From: Ahniella sp.
Lineage (GTDB): Bacteria; Pseudomonadota; Gammaproteobacteria; Xanthomonadales; Ahniellaceae
Direction: 5' to 3'
NCBI GenBank assembly: GCA_016712105.1
Contig: JADJRU010000007.1
Coordinates: 62,001-126,000, forward strand
Length of the DNA stretch: 64,000 nucleotides
Below are positions 16,621 through 25,554 of this stretch, piece by piece. Each line of letters opens with the position of its first letter. Position 1 is the first letter of the stretch. Under the pieces are notes generated by a model. That model was not told the DNA's origin. It did not search any database and worked only from the letters and a program-made list of their open reading frames with translations. Made by a program: the position numbers and the translations under genes.

Positions 16621-17979
16621 ATGAAAGCCACTCGTCGCAACCTGTTCAAGATGCTCGGCGCGTTGACGCCCATGGCGGTGCTTGGCGGCAAGGCGCTCGC
16701 TGCAGACTCGGGTACTGGCCAAGGCCACCCACCCGGGCGTGTCCGCACACTCAACGGCTGGACCTTGCCCCATCGTATGGTCGATGGCGTCAAGGAATTC
16801 CATCTTGTCGGCGAAGAAGTGGATCACGAGTTTGGTCCAGGCGGTGAAGGGCAAAGCACACGCGCAAAACTCTGGGGCTACAACGGCAGCAGTCCAGGCC
16901 CCACGATCGAAGCCAATGAGGGCGACCGGGTACGTATTTTCGTCACCAACCGTCTGGGAGAACACACCAGCGTGCATTGGCATGGCATCAATCTGCCAAG
17001 CGGCATGGACGGTGTGGGCGGTTTGACGCAACCCCATATCAAGCCGGGCGAAACCTACGCCTACGAGTTCACGCTGCGCCAGCACGGCACACACATGTAC
17101 CACCCGCATGCCGACGAAATGGTGCAGATGGCGATGGGCATGATGGGGTTCTTCATCATCCATCCGCGAGAGGAAGTGCAACCGATCCATCGCGACTATG
17201 CGGTGTTGCTGCACAACTTCGCACTGCATCCGGGCACGTCGCGACCGGACCCTTCGGTGATGCAGGACTTCGACCTGTGGACGATGAACAGCAAGGTGTT
17301 TCCGGCAATCGAACCGATTGTTGCCGCCACCGGGGAACGGGTACGCATCCGGGTGGCGAACCTGTCGATGTGGAACCACCCGATCCATATGCACGGCCCG
17401 AAATTCCTGGTCACCGGCGGCGATGGCGGACGCTGGCCGCAGCCCCTGTGGCGTTCGGAAGTTACGGAGATCGTCGGTGTCGGCCAGATCCGCGACCTCG
17501 AATTCGTTGCTGAACCGGGTGACTGGGCATTCCATTGCCACATGTCGCACCACACGATGAATGCGATGGGTCACGAAGTGCCGAACATGATTGGCGTCGA
17601 TCAGTCGGGTGTTGAATCGGAAATTCGCAAGCTGCTGCCGGGTTACATGGCGATGGGCGAACACGGCATGGCCGAGCATCAGGAACACACGGATTCCGGC
17701 CATATGCCCGGGCCGCCGAACACCTTGCCGATGATGATGGGCAAGGGTCCGTTCGGAAATCTCGAGATGGGCGGCATGTTCACGGTCATCAAGGTTCGCG
17801 ACGGTTTGAAGCCCGGGAGCTTCGAGGATCCGGGTTGGTACCCGCATCCGCGCGGCACGGTCGCACAGCGGGTCAGCGCAGATCCCGGTTTTGGCTCGCC
17901 GATTCGACGCGCCGAAGGCAACCAGGCACCACCGAATGCTCGCCTGTCGGGTGGCCACAAACATCCGAAACAGTCGTGA
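16621..17979 (+). CDS. Tat-exported multicopper oxidase
   Basis: 452 residues. The N-terminus has a twin-arginine signal (TRRNLFK) with cleavage near residue 27, so it is exported folded with copper. Cupredoxin copper sites are all visible: HWHGI, HMYHPHADE, NHPIHMHG, and the closing HCHMSHHTMNAMGHE with the HCH tripeptide and a type-1 Met. Multicopper oxidases couple substrate oxidation to reduction of oxygen; here the likely role is periplasmic Cu(I) or Mn(II) oxidation in metal resistance, inferred from the efflux gene upstream. The Met/His-rich segment near 355-385 (AEHQEH, MMMGKG) could bind copper. Its stop overlaps the next gene's GTG. Confidence 0.92.
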   Translation: MKATRRNLFKMLGALTPMAVLGGKALAADSGTGQGHPPGRVRTLNGWTLPHRMVDGVKEFHLVGEEVDHEFGPGGEGQSTRAKLWGYNGSSPGPTIEANEGDRVRIFVTNRLGEHTSVHWHGINLPSGMDGVGGLTQPHIKPGETYAYEFTLRQHGTHMYHPHADEMVQMAMGMMGFFIIHPREEVQPIHRDYAVLLHNFALHPGTSRPDPSVMQDFDLWTMNSKVFPAIEPIVAATGERVRIRVANLSMWNHPIHMHGPKFLVTGGDGGRWPQPLWRSEVTEIVGVGQIRDLEFVAEPGDWAFHCHMSHHTMNAMGHEVPNMIGVDQSGVESEIRKLLPGYMAMGEHGMAEHQEHTDSGHMPGPPNTLPMMMGKGPFGNLEMGGMFTVIKVRDGLKPGSFEDPGWYPHPRGTVAQRVSADPGFGSPIRRAEGNQAPPNARLSGGHKHPKQS

Positions 17980-19168
17980 GGGCTTCGGCGGCTGTCTGGT
18001 TTCTCCTTGCAGCGCTGACCGCGCCGGTCCATGCCGGACTGTCGATCACTCCGCTGGAGTTTCCAGGGCAGGCGCAGCCTTCGATCGCCACGGTTCGCGA
18101 TGGGTTTGTACTCACCTCGATCGATCGTCGTGACGGAATTGCCGAGCTGCGCTTTACCTTGCTCGATCACCAGGGCAAGACCCAATCCGAAGGTTCCATT
18201 GCCCGCGGCAAGGACTGGTTCGTGAACTGGGCGGATTTCCCGAGCCTGGTGGAAACCGACGGCGTGGACTGGGTCACGTTCTTCCTGCAGCAAAGTGACG
18301 CGACGAAACCGTATGCCTACGATGTGCGACTCACGCGCAGCAAGGATCATGGAAAGACGTGGTCGACACCATGGACCGTCCACACCGATGGCACGACCAC
18401 CGAACACGGATTCGTGACGTTGTTGCCGGCATCCGGCAACAACGTGGTTGTCGCCTGGCTCGATGGTCGTCATGGCGCGTCAGCCAATCACGATGATGGC
18501 CACCACGGCGCACGAACATCGCTGCAAGCGGCGATGGTCAACGACAGGCAGCAAGTGACCCAACAATGGGAGCTCGACACACTGACGTGTGATTGCTGCA
18601 ACACCGACGGCCGTCGTATCGGTGACGAACACTGGCTGGTCTACCGCAACCGCACGGAAGGCGAGATCCGCGACATGTTGTCCATGCGGTTTGACGGACG
18701 CGCCTGGTCGGAGCCCATGCCGCTGCCTGCCGACAACTGGCTGATGCCCGCTTGTCCGGTGAATGGTCCGGCGCTGGCCAGCCTCGGTGGTGATCCGCTG
18801 GCGTTCTGGCCGACGATGCGCGACGGCAAAGCCGTCGTTCGACTTGCACGGCTGGATGGCACTTGGCAGACCCTGGGTGAACTGGAATCCCATGAAAGTC
18901 TGCAGGGCCAGGTGGATGCCGTGGCGTTCGGTCGCCACGAAGCGCTGGTGTCGTGGATCGGCCAGCGCGGCTCCGCCACTGTTTTGAAGGTTGGACGAGT
19001 CGATCACGCGGGCAGGATTGCCGAAACCCACGAAATCACTGAGATCGCTCCCGGTCGGAATACCGGCATGCCGCGTATGGCCGCCCGCGGACGCACGCCG
19101 TGCTGGTCTGGACCGAGGCAGGAGAGGGTGCAATGAGGATTCGCGGAGTGTTGATCCGACCGGAGTGA
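17976..19168 (+). CDS. Exported sialidase/BNR-like protein with CDCC motif, frameshifted near the end
   Basis: The GTG at 17976 overlaps the multicopper oxidase stop by four bases (GTGA) and begins a signal peptide. The body is a sialidase-like propeller with one clear Asp-box (SKDHGKTW) and the motif LTCDCCNTDG near residue 205, four closely spaced residues that could bind metal. As written, the frame closes at 19136 after 386 residues. From 19094 the next frame reads HAVLVWTEAGEG and closes at 19168, which fits the family's usual final strand, so one base is probably missing near 19091-19094. Placement after TolC and multicopper oxidase suggests a copper-related periplasmic role; the function is unknown. 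Confidence 0.75.
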
Positions 19169-19244
19169 GGTCGACCGGAGAAAACTCCCTCGTTTCGCGT
19201 ATGACCCCCTGAGACCGGCATGGTGCCGGCAACAGGAGTGTCCC

Positions 19245-19874
19245 ATGAAGCGTTTGATGTCCCTGCTGGTTCTGACCAGCCTGATGTGTGTCGCTGTACA
19301 GGCCAATGCCGGCAGCACGGTGTTCGAAGATGACTTCTCCGACAACGGCAGCGGCTGGCCGGATACACAGGTCGCCGACCACAATGCCAAGGGAATGATG
19401 CTGTACGACGGCAGCGGTGGATACCAGATGACCCCGCTGGATGACGCCACCTACGGCATCGTGCCGGCGCCCCGTCAGGCGCTTGGAGCAGACAGCGTGA
19501 TCGAGGCGAACCTGTTCCTGTATACCGGCGTCGGCAAGGGCACCGGCGGCTTGGTGTGTCGCCAGTCCGACCAGGACAACTTCTACGCGTTCATGGTGTC
19601 GGGCGCGCACGGCTACGCCATCCTGAAAGTCGAAGGCGGCAAGGGCGAGACCCTGGGCACCGGACGCTTCGAGGGCATGATGCCGAACATCGCCGATGTA
19701 CGGATCGGCGCACGCTGCCAGGGCAAAACCCTCACGTTGAGTATCGACGGCGAAGTGGTGCTTGAGGTCCAGGACGGCAGCCACACTGCAGGCAAATCCG
19801 GCCTCATCGTGCTCGGTGAACGGACCGCCGGCACCAGTGCGGTGTTCGACAACTTCGTGCTGTCCACACCCTGA
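19245..19874 (+). CDS. Secreted concanavalin A/LamG-like domain protein
   Basis: 209 residues with a signal peptide (cleavage after ANA, about residue 23) and AGGAG six bases before the ATG. The mature protein begins FEDDFSDNGSGWP and continues with strands such as NFYAFMVSGAHGYAILKV and TLTLSIDGEVV, matching the jellyroll DUF1080/LamG-like pattern used for carbohydrate or surface binding. No catalytic residues are evident. It follows the copper-type cluster by about 75 bases and may be its last gene. Confidence 0.65.
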   Translation: MKRLMSLLVLTSLMCVAVQANAGSTVFEDDFSDNGSGWPDTQVADHNAKGMMLYDGSGGYQMTPLDDATYGIVPAPRQALGADSVIEANLFLYTGVGKGTGGLVCRQSDQDNFYAFMVSGAHGYAILKVEGGKGETLGTGRFEGMMPNIADVRIGARCQGKTLTLSIDGEVVLEVQDGSHTAGKSGLIVLGERTAGTSAVFDNFVLSTP

Positions 19875-19905
19875 TTGCGCTGCAACGTGAGCCAGTAGAA
19901 ACCCG

Positions 19906-20802
19906 ATGCCGAACCTGAAGTCGTTCGCAGAAAAAGCCCGCTTTGGCGCCTTGCACGTTCGGCGCCTGGCGGGTTTTGGCCCGAAGCCGCCGGTCCACGA
20001 TGCAGAACAGGCTGAACGCGCGGCTTCGGTTCGCCTGGCCACACCCGACACCACACACTTCAGTCAAGCCTATTGTCTGAATTGTGGTGCGGTACTGGTG
20101 ACACCCCATTGTGGTGACTGCGGCCAAGCCAGGGCACGACGCTTCGATCTGATGGCCGTTGGCTCACTCGCGTGGGCCAGCGCCCGACAATTCGAGATGA
20201 GTCTCGTGCAGGGCTTTCTTGCGGTGCTCAAGGCGCCCGGCACGGTCGCACGCGAATTTGTGCTCGGCGCCCGCAAACGCCATGTGCATCCATTGACTCT
20301 GTTGCTGACTGCGATCGGCTTGATGTTGCTGGTGGCGACACAGAGTCGATACCTCGACACCCGGGATGCACAGCTGACAAAAGCCATGGAGCTGGTTCGT
20401 GCTTATGGCAACTGGTCGTTCTCGCTCGGCATCGTCGCCATTCTTGCAGCCACTCAATCGGTATTACGTTGGCGCCAGCCGTTCAACATCACTGAACATC
20501 TGGTGTTGGGGGTCTACACGCACTTTCTGATCATCTGCGCGAGCGCGCTCAACTTGCTGCCTACGCTGATCTGGCGTGACGCCGCCTTCCTCGCGGCCCA
20601 CAAGGCCAGTTCCGCCTGGTACATGGATGGTGTCGAAGCCTTGTTGCTGATGATCACCTGCCAGCAGTTCTTCCTGCTCGAATGGCGAAAACACTGGTGG
20701 CGGCTGGTGCTTGCCGCCGCGGTGTTCGTGATCGTCAAGACCGCCTTGTTGCGGCTCTATGCGGTGGCCATCGTCAAGCTCGTACTTGCTCAATTGGCTT
20801 GA
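19906..20802 (+). CDS. DUF3667-type membrane protein with zinc ribbon
   Basis: 298 residues. Residues about 57-75 hold a zinc-ribbon pair (CLNCG and CGDCGQ), followed by a short amphipathic stretch and about five hydrophobic helices. This is the DUF3667 layout: a small N-terminal zinc ribbon and a C-terminal membrane bundle. The function of the family is unknown. It lies 31 bases after the secreted LamG-like gene on the same strand. Confidence 0.75.
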   Translation: MPNLKSFAEKARFGALHVRRLAGFGPKPPVHDAEQAERAASVRLATPDTTHFSQAYCLNCGAVLVTPHCGDCGQARARRFDLMAVGSLAWASARQFEMSLVQGFLAVLKAPGTVAREFVLGARKRHVHPLTLLLTAIGLMLLVATQSRYLDTRDAQLTKAMELVRAYGNWSFSLGIVAILAATQSVLRWRQPFNITEHLVLGVYTHFLIICASALNLLPTLIWRDAAFLAAHKASSAWYMDGVEALLLMITCQQFFLLEWRKHWWRLVLAAAVFVIVKTALLRLYAVAIVKLVLAQLA

Positions 20803-21072
20803 GCAATTTTCCGAGTGGAGTCAACGCGGCGCTTGCGATCTCGCTCAGTTCAGAGAACATTCGGCAGATGCACTTGGGCCATAGACCAAAATGCACAGCA
20901 TGTTTGTGGCTGTTCGAACTTGCTCGCATGTAACGTTCACTACGACAGCCGTCGTTGCGAGCAAAGTGACATGGCAAGCTGGTTCTTGGCTCAGGCACGA
21001 ATCCAGTTTGGGACGTTTCGAGCGAGCCGGTTGCGGATCCACAGGCCTGGGTTACTAGCCAGGACGTTGTTC

Positions 21073-21498
21073 ATGAGGGAGTTCTTCGCTGTCGTGCTCG
21101 CAGTACTGGCTTCGGCGCTGACATCGGCGCTGGCATTGGCAGGGCCATTTTTCCTGGAGGCACTCGTTTCCGATCGCAGTCCGGATAGGCGTGTGCTCGT
21201 GTTGTTTACTGTGACCTTTTATGTTTCGCTCGGGTTCTCGGGTTCGTTGGGCCTCCTCGCGGCTTTTGTGCTGCTTCGTTTGCGCAGGTTCCGCATTTTT
21301 CCCATGGCGCTCTCCGGGGCTTTCATCGGTATCGTACCGATAGCGCTTGTGACGGGTCTCCATTGGCCCCACAGCTTTCTCTTATTGGCCATTGCTGGCC
21401 TACTGGGTGGAATTGGTGCTTCGGCATACTTTCTGGTCTACAGAGGCATCAGCCATCACCCTTCAATCAGATCGTCGCAACGATCCGGTCCGAATTGA
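21073..21498 (+). CDS. Four-helix membrane protein, unknown
   Basis: 141 residues from the ATG at 21073; a longer reading from 20815 has a non-protein-like leader, so I reject it. Four hydrophobic segments (about 4-27, 40-66, 75-95, 98-120) with little between them. No family recognised. The 270 bases upstream hold no gene that I can support. Confidence 0.55.
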   Translation: MREFFAVVLAVLASALTSALALAGPFFLEALVSDRSPDRRVLVLFTVTFYVSLGFSGSLGLLAAFVLLRLRRFRIFPMALSGAFIGIVPIALVTGLHWPHSFLLLAIAGLLGGIGASAYFLVYRGISHHPSIRSSQRSGPN

Positions 21499-21549
21499 TT
21501 CTGTCCGCTGGGCAACACACTCCATTCGTCTCACTTTCGGGCAAGTGAC

Positions 21550-22022
21550 ATGATTCCTCTCGCACCGGCCGTGAACCGGGCCAAACGGAAATTGACAGGC
21601 CTGGATCCTCTTTTGTCCAATGGCGACCAGGTGGCTGTCATCGCCGTAAGTCCCGAGGGCATCTTCCGGTACAGATGGCACGGCACTGACAAGTTCGATC
21701 CTGATTCCATGGACAAAGGCTCTTCAGAGCTTGCGGAGTTGCCGATCCTTGACCTGTCGCGCACTGACCTTTGGCGTCTGAACGAGGCGATCTCGCGCAA
21801 CACCCGATTCGCGATGTCATCCCGGAAGTCCGATGGGAAAGACGGTGTGAGCAATTACTTCGCCGCGGCACTGAGCACTGTGCATCGGCGTGGTCGCCGG
21901 ACGAGGGAACCCTGGGTGGCTACATCACCGCCATCGTGGACGAGCTGTCACTTGATCAACCCGCGGCAACCAACGTTACAGGGGCGATCGATTCACTGGA
22001 GTCGTTCGAGGCAACTCACTGA
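21550..22022 (+). CDS. Hypothetical cytosolic protein, frameshifted
   Basis: The frame from the ATG at 21550 reads as a soluble protein to about residue 111 (YFAAALSTVH) and then becomes Arg/Pro/Ser-rich and unconvincing, running to 22080. From 21888 the neighbouring frame gives AWSPDEGTLGGYITAIVDEL and closes cleanly at 22022. One missing base near 21885 would join them into a protein of about 157 residues. I recognise no family; there is no signal peptide or membrane helix. Assembly error or real decay cannot be told apart from this sequence. Confidence 0.45.
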
Positions 22023-22135
22023 AGTACGCAGTCCAGGAATTGTGGCGCCTTGCCCTGAGCTTGCTTGCTCTCTATTCTGAGACGCACGGGTTTTTTCGCG
22101 CCCGCAATCCCCTATTCACTCTGCGTCAGGTGCCA

Positions 22136-22537
22136 ATGTCCATGAAGATCGTCATCCTGTACGCATCACTTCTGTCCCTGCTCTACCTGGCACTCACGTT
22201 TCGGACCATCCTGCTTCGCCGCAAGCTTCGCGCCGCGCTGGGTGATGCCGGCGACAAGTCTCTTCAGCGTGCCATTCGTGCCCATGCCAATTTTGCGGAG
22301 TACGTGCCGTTGGCGCTCGTTCTGCTGGTCCTCGTTGAGGGTTCTGGCGCGAGCGGGTTGATGGTTCACTCGCTGGGCGCTGCGCTGCTGCTGGGCCGCC
22401 TGCTGCATGCCCTGGGCATCAGTCGCGTGCGCGAGCCACTGCCGCTGCGAATGGTTGGTATGGTGCTCACCACAACATGTCTTCTGGTCAGTGGCGCCTA
22501 TCTGCTGGTCGCCTTTCTGCGTGGTGTGGGCACCTGA
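22136..22537 (+). CDS. MAPEG-family membrane protein (YecN-like)
   Basis: About 133 residues from the ATG at 22136 (an ATG two codons on is equally possible). Four membrane helices and the motifs LRRKLRAALGDAGDKSLQRAIRAHANFAEYVPLALVL match the MAPEG family, with the conserved RAHANFAEY segment after helix one. Eukaryotic members handle glutathione and eicosanoids; bacterial YecN-type proteins are poorly characterised inner membrane proteins. Confidence 0.85.
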   Translation: MSMKIVILYASLLSLLYLALTFRTILLRRKLRAALGDAGDKSLQRAIRAHANFAEYVPLALVLLVLVEGSGASGLMVHSLGAALLLGRLLHALGISRVREPLPLRMVGMVLTTTCLLVSGAYLLVAFLRGVGT

Positions 22538-22580
22538 CTTTCCAGGTTGATCGACAGTGTTGAACGACCAGGCAGATCGA

Positions 22581-22931
22581 ATGGATGTTTCCGCCGTCAA
22601 GGAGCATTGCAGTCTGTTTCCCGGCGCGTCATCCAAACTGTACGGGCCGCCAAGCAACGTGCTCGTTTATTACTCTGGTGGCAGGAAGTTCGCGTACTTC
22701 AAGACCAGCGAGCCCGAGCAGTGGCGATTCAGCATTCGCACCACGCCCGAGCGCTTTCTGGAACTGACAGACGTGCCCGGCATCAAACCCGCTCGCTACA
22801 TGGCCCGATTCCACTGGGTCACCATCGTGGATGTTGGTTCCGTTCCCGCCGATTATCTTCAGGAATTGATTGAGTGGTCGTACCGAAGGGCAGTCACCCG
22901 GCCCCGGAAACCCGTTCGCCGTCGTGCTTGA
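22581..22931 (+). CDS. MmcQ/YjbR family protein
   Basis: 116 residues from the ATG at 22581; a GTG at 22557 is possible. The pattern of alternating strands with VYYSGGRKFAYFKTSEPEQWRFSIRT, ERFLELTDVPGIKPARYMARFHWVTI and a closing helix LQELIEWSYRRAV is that of the YjbR/MmcQ double-wing fold, thought to bind nucleic acid. The C-terminus is Arg-rich. It stands alone, 43 bases after the MAPEG gene. Confidence 0.8.
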   Translation: MDVSAVKEHCSLFPGASSKLYGPPSNVLVYYSGGRKFAYFKTSEPEQWRFSIRTTPERFLELTDVPGIKPARYMARFHWVTIVDVGSVPADYLQELIEWSYRRAVTRPRKPVRRRA

Positions 22932-23144
22932 GGCAGTTCAGGCCTATGCCCCCGCCGCCCGCATCAGGAGTGGCAGCGCCTTTGTGCAGTCAACTAGCTG
23001 GCGCCGTCCATGCGCTACGCGCAGCCGGGGTGGGCGACTGGCTTCCAAAAGGAAGATGGCACTGATTCATCTCATTCTGCTCGTTTTCCCAGCTTTTGTT
23101 TGATGGCACAGCTACAGTGCATTGTATTGGCGGCGGAGAAGCCC

Positions 23145-23417
23145 ATGGGTGTCACGACTGTTCGACTTCAGCCAGATGTCGAGGAAGGCCTCGATGCGGT
23201 GTCGATCAAATTGCAACGCACAAAGAGTTGGCTGATCAACCAGGCGCTCAGGGAGTACATCGGGCCCGGGCATGAAGCAGAGCTTCGTTGGCGCGAAACG
23301 CTCGAAGCCATAGATTCCGTCGAAGCTGGACGGGTCCTTTCGGGTAAGTCGGTACACGACTGGCTTCGCTCCTGGGGCACTGCGGAGGAGCAGAAGACGC
23401 CGAAAGGCAATCAATGA
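23145..23417 (+). CDS. Ribbon-helix-helix antitoxin (ParD/CopG-like)
   Basis: 90 residues from the ATG at 23145, with GGAGA five bases upstream. The N-terminal 45 residues (VTTVRLQPDVEEGLDAVS, then KSWLINQALREYI) form a ribbon-helix-helix DNA-binding domain, and the acidic C-terminal half is the usual toxin-binding tail. The stop overlaps the toxin start as ATGA, the normal coupling of a toxin-antitoxin pair. Confidence 0.85.
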   Translation: MGVTTVRLQPDVEEGLDAVSIKLQRTKSWLINQALREYIGPGHEAELRWRETLEAIDSVEAGRVLSGKSVHDWLRSWGTAEEQKTPKGNQ

Positions 23418-23715
23418 AGCTCGTCTCTTCCGAGCGTGTGGTTGCTGACCTTCTCCGACTTCGCCAGTTCATTGCCGAGCACACTCCCTTACAGCGGCTC
23501 GAATCGCGCAAGACCTGATCGAGCGGGTGGAACATCTGCGACGATTTCCAGAGATGGGACGGCGGGTTGAGCAGGCACCCGACCCGAGTACTGTCCGTGA
23601 AGTGGTTTTCGGCAAATACGTGGTGAGGTACCTGTTCCATCGCGATACCCTTGCGGTGCTGCGTGTCTGGCATCACTTGGAGTCCCGTGCAGGGACTGAC
23701 CCGCACGGATCCTGA
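23414..23715 (+). pseudogene. ParE/RelE-type toxin, frameshifted
   Basis: Begins at the ATG inside the antitoxin stop and reads MKLVSSERVVADLLRLRQ, as a ParE-type toxin does, but closes at 23518 after 34 codons. From 23494 the next frame continues AARIAQDLIERVEHL, REVVFGKYVVRYLFH and VLRVWHHLE, which are the expected ParE strands, to a stop at 23715. One missing base near 23485-23493 would restore a toxin of about 100 residues. A lost toxin beside an intact antitoxin is biologically plausible, but this zone has other single-base breaks, so assembly error is possible. Confidence 0.8.
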
Positions 23716-23754
23716 ACCCACCAGAGACCGCGGGGCCACTCCGCCCCGTTCCGA

Positions 23755-24786
23755 TTACCTGGCCCGCAATCGAAACCGATCGCGATAGTCGGCCGGTGTG
23801 ATGGACGTTTCTCGCTTGAACAACTTGCGGAAACTCGGCACATCGCGGTAACCGCAGCGTTCGACAATTTCCTCGAAGCTGAAGTGACTGGCCTCCAGCA
23901 AGGCCTTGGCCCGCTCGACACGCAGATGCTGCATGTAACTCAGCGGACTCATGCCATGGTGCGCCTGAAAATGGCGCAGCAGACTGCGTTCGCTGACGTT
24001 GCAGATTTCGGCGAGTTCGCCGACGGAAATTTCGCGATGTAATTCCTTGTCGAGAAACTTCTGCGCCTTTTCAGTCATGCCATTGCGCGGCTTTTCCAGC
24101 AATGCCTGACTGATATACGGCGCCTGGCTCTGGCGGTCGGCGTCCATGACCATGAGGCGACTGACCTGCTGGGCAAGATCGTTGCCGCCGCCTTGCGCGA
24201 TCATGTGGCTGATCAGCGAGAAGATCGCCGTCGCCGCACCAGTCGTGTAGAAGTCGCCGTCCTGAACAAGCATTTCGCTTGCTTCGAGTTCGATGTCGGG
24301 GAACTGCCGACGGAATGCTGTGGCCAGCCACCAGCTTGTGGTGGCTCGTCGACCCGCGAGCAGGCCGGTTTGCGCAAGCAGAAACGTTCCTGTGCACGTG
24401 CCGGCGAGTTTGACGCCACGCAGGTGCAGGGATCGCAACAGTTCAACCTCGGGGCCGGAGTCGGCCAGACGTTTGCCGATCTCGTCGGCCTGGCCGATGC
24501 CAATCCCCGGCACCATGACGTAATCGAGCGCACGATCTGGTGACACCAAACCGGAAATGGTCAGCCCGGTCGAGGTATGAACCTCTTTTTGCCCGCGCGC
24601 ACCGATCATTACGGCCTCGAACTTCGGTGCCCGGTTGCCATCCCGAATCGCCGCCACGGTCTGAGCGATTCGGAAGGCATCAATCGGCGCCGAGGCGCAA
24701 GACATCATGATGCCGTCGATGGCCAGGATGCCGAGGCGGATTCGCCTCGGCTCGGTTGCATTCACGGATGCCAGGTCGGGCGCCAT
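23755..24786 (-). CDS. GlxA-family transcriptional regulator (DJ-1/PfpI plus AraC)
   Basis: About 343 residues from the ATG at 24786, two bases after the stop of the secreted-protein gene. Residues about 15-195 form a DJ-1/PfpI-like class I amidotransferase domain, with the nucleophile-elbow motif AGTCTGTFLLAQTG. Residues about 245-340 are a double helix-turn-helix AraC domain (ISVGELAEICNVSERSLLRHF, then FEEIVERCGYRDVPSFRKLFKR). Such regulators often act on small metabolites. Here it is co-transcribed with the exported protein gene upstream. Confidence 0.9.
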   Translation of the reverse strand: MAPDLASVNATEPRRIRLGILAIDGIMMSCASAPIDAFRIAQTVAAIRDGNRAPKFEAVMIGARGQKEVHTSTGLTISGLVSPDRALDYVMVPGIGIGQADEIGKRLADSGPEVELLRSLHLRGVKLAGTCTGTFLLAQTGLLAGRRATTSWWLATAFRRQFPDIELEASEMLVQDGDFYTTGAATAIFSLISHMIAQGGGNDLAQQVSRLMVMDADRQSQAPYISQALLEKPRNGMTEKAQKFLDKELHREISVGELAEICNVSERSLLRHFQAHHGMSPLSYMQHLRVERAKALLEASHFSFEEIVERCGYRDVPSFRKLFKRETSITPADYRDRFRLRAR

Positions 24787-24788
24787 GA

Positions 24789-25247
24789 TCAGCGTCCCAC
24801 GTACAGCGCGCCGACGTTCGTTGCCAAAAACTGCCAGGCGCTCGCCGGGACATTGAACCGCGTCTTGTCGGCATTGGCTGCACCACACACACCGATGGCG
24901 ACTTCCGCCACCTGGCCTGCAGCCAGCGCGGTACCGGACGGTGCACGCAGGACCAGTTCACCATCCTGGCCGTGGCCGACGTACCACACGCCATTCGCCA
25001 GTTCGGCGCCTTCACACTGGGCTGGCACCGGCACGATCGAATCACCACCGATCAGCGGCATGAATCGCAGCGACTTCAGGCCGGGATCAAACTTGGCGGC
25101 ATAGTGACTGGCGGCCACGTAGGCCGGAGCACCGTCGGAATCAAGCAACGCGGCCTCGGCCAACGCAACCTGCGTCGGGGCCTGCGCAAAACCGGCTCCG
25201 GCAAACATCAAGGCAAGGGCCAGCACGGAACGGGTCAAAGTACGCAT
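24789..25247 (-). CDS. Exported protein of unknown function
   Basis: 152 residues with a clear signal peptide (cleavage after FAQA, about residue 22) and a strong AAGGAGA ribosome binding site. The mature part has two Cys residues (ECAEG-like QCEGAEL, and GVCGAANAD) that could pair in the periplasm. No family recognised. It is followed within two bases by the GlxA-type regulator, so both are on one message. Confidence 0.65.
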   Translation of the reverse strand: MRTLTRSVLALALMFAGAGFAQAPTQVALAEAALLDSDGAPAYVAASHYAAKFDPGLKSLRFMPLIGGDSIVPVPAQCEGAELANGVWYVGHGQDGELVLRAPSGTALAAGQVAEVAIGVCGAANADKTRFNVPASAWQFLATNVGALYVGR

Positions 25248-25417
25248 GGGAATCTCCTTTCGATCCGGGAACCATTTCCCGGTGAGGCCACTATCCCGGA
25301 GTCGAGCCTAACAAAAGAGTGGCGCTTCGGCGTAAGACATGGCGAAAAACGCCATTCCGGCCGGAATGGCGAAATCCGCCATATGGCTGGCGGAAATGCG
25401 CGGTCCGCCGGCATGAT

Positions 25418-25553
25418 CGCCAGATCGGTGGCTGAAACAAGGCGCCCCAGGGTGGTGCCCGGCCGATATTCCCGGCGGAGGTTCCCAACGCTTAAAGAGT
25501 TCATTGTCGTGTAGACGTCCGATCTAATTGACTCTAGATCCGTCGAAAAGTGA
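25418..25553. repeat. Diverged direct repeat, copy A (hipBA promoter-like)
   Basis: This stretch aligns with 27473-27648 just before hipB. Shared blocks include CGCCAGAT.GGTGGCTGAAAC, an identical block GGTGCCCGGCCGATATTCCC and TCCGAT..AATTGACT.TAGA. Copy A lacks about 40 bases in the middle. It ends in cgaaaaGTGAGTCAAAC, which resembles sequence inside hipB (27756-27774), so it may be the remnant of a second hipB promoter fused to hipB codons by deletion. No intact gene lies in 25248-25554. Confidence 0.7.
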
Positions 25554-25554
25554 G

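Noticed and set aside
16600..17964. Long minus-strand open frame opposite the multicopper oxidase
   Set aside because: His/Arg-rich shadow of the copper-site codons; no independent start signals.
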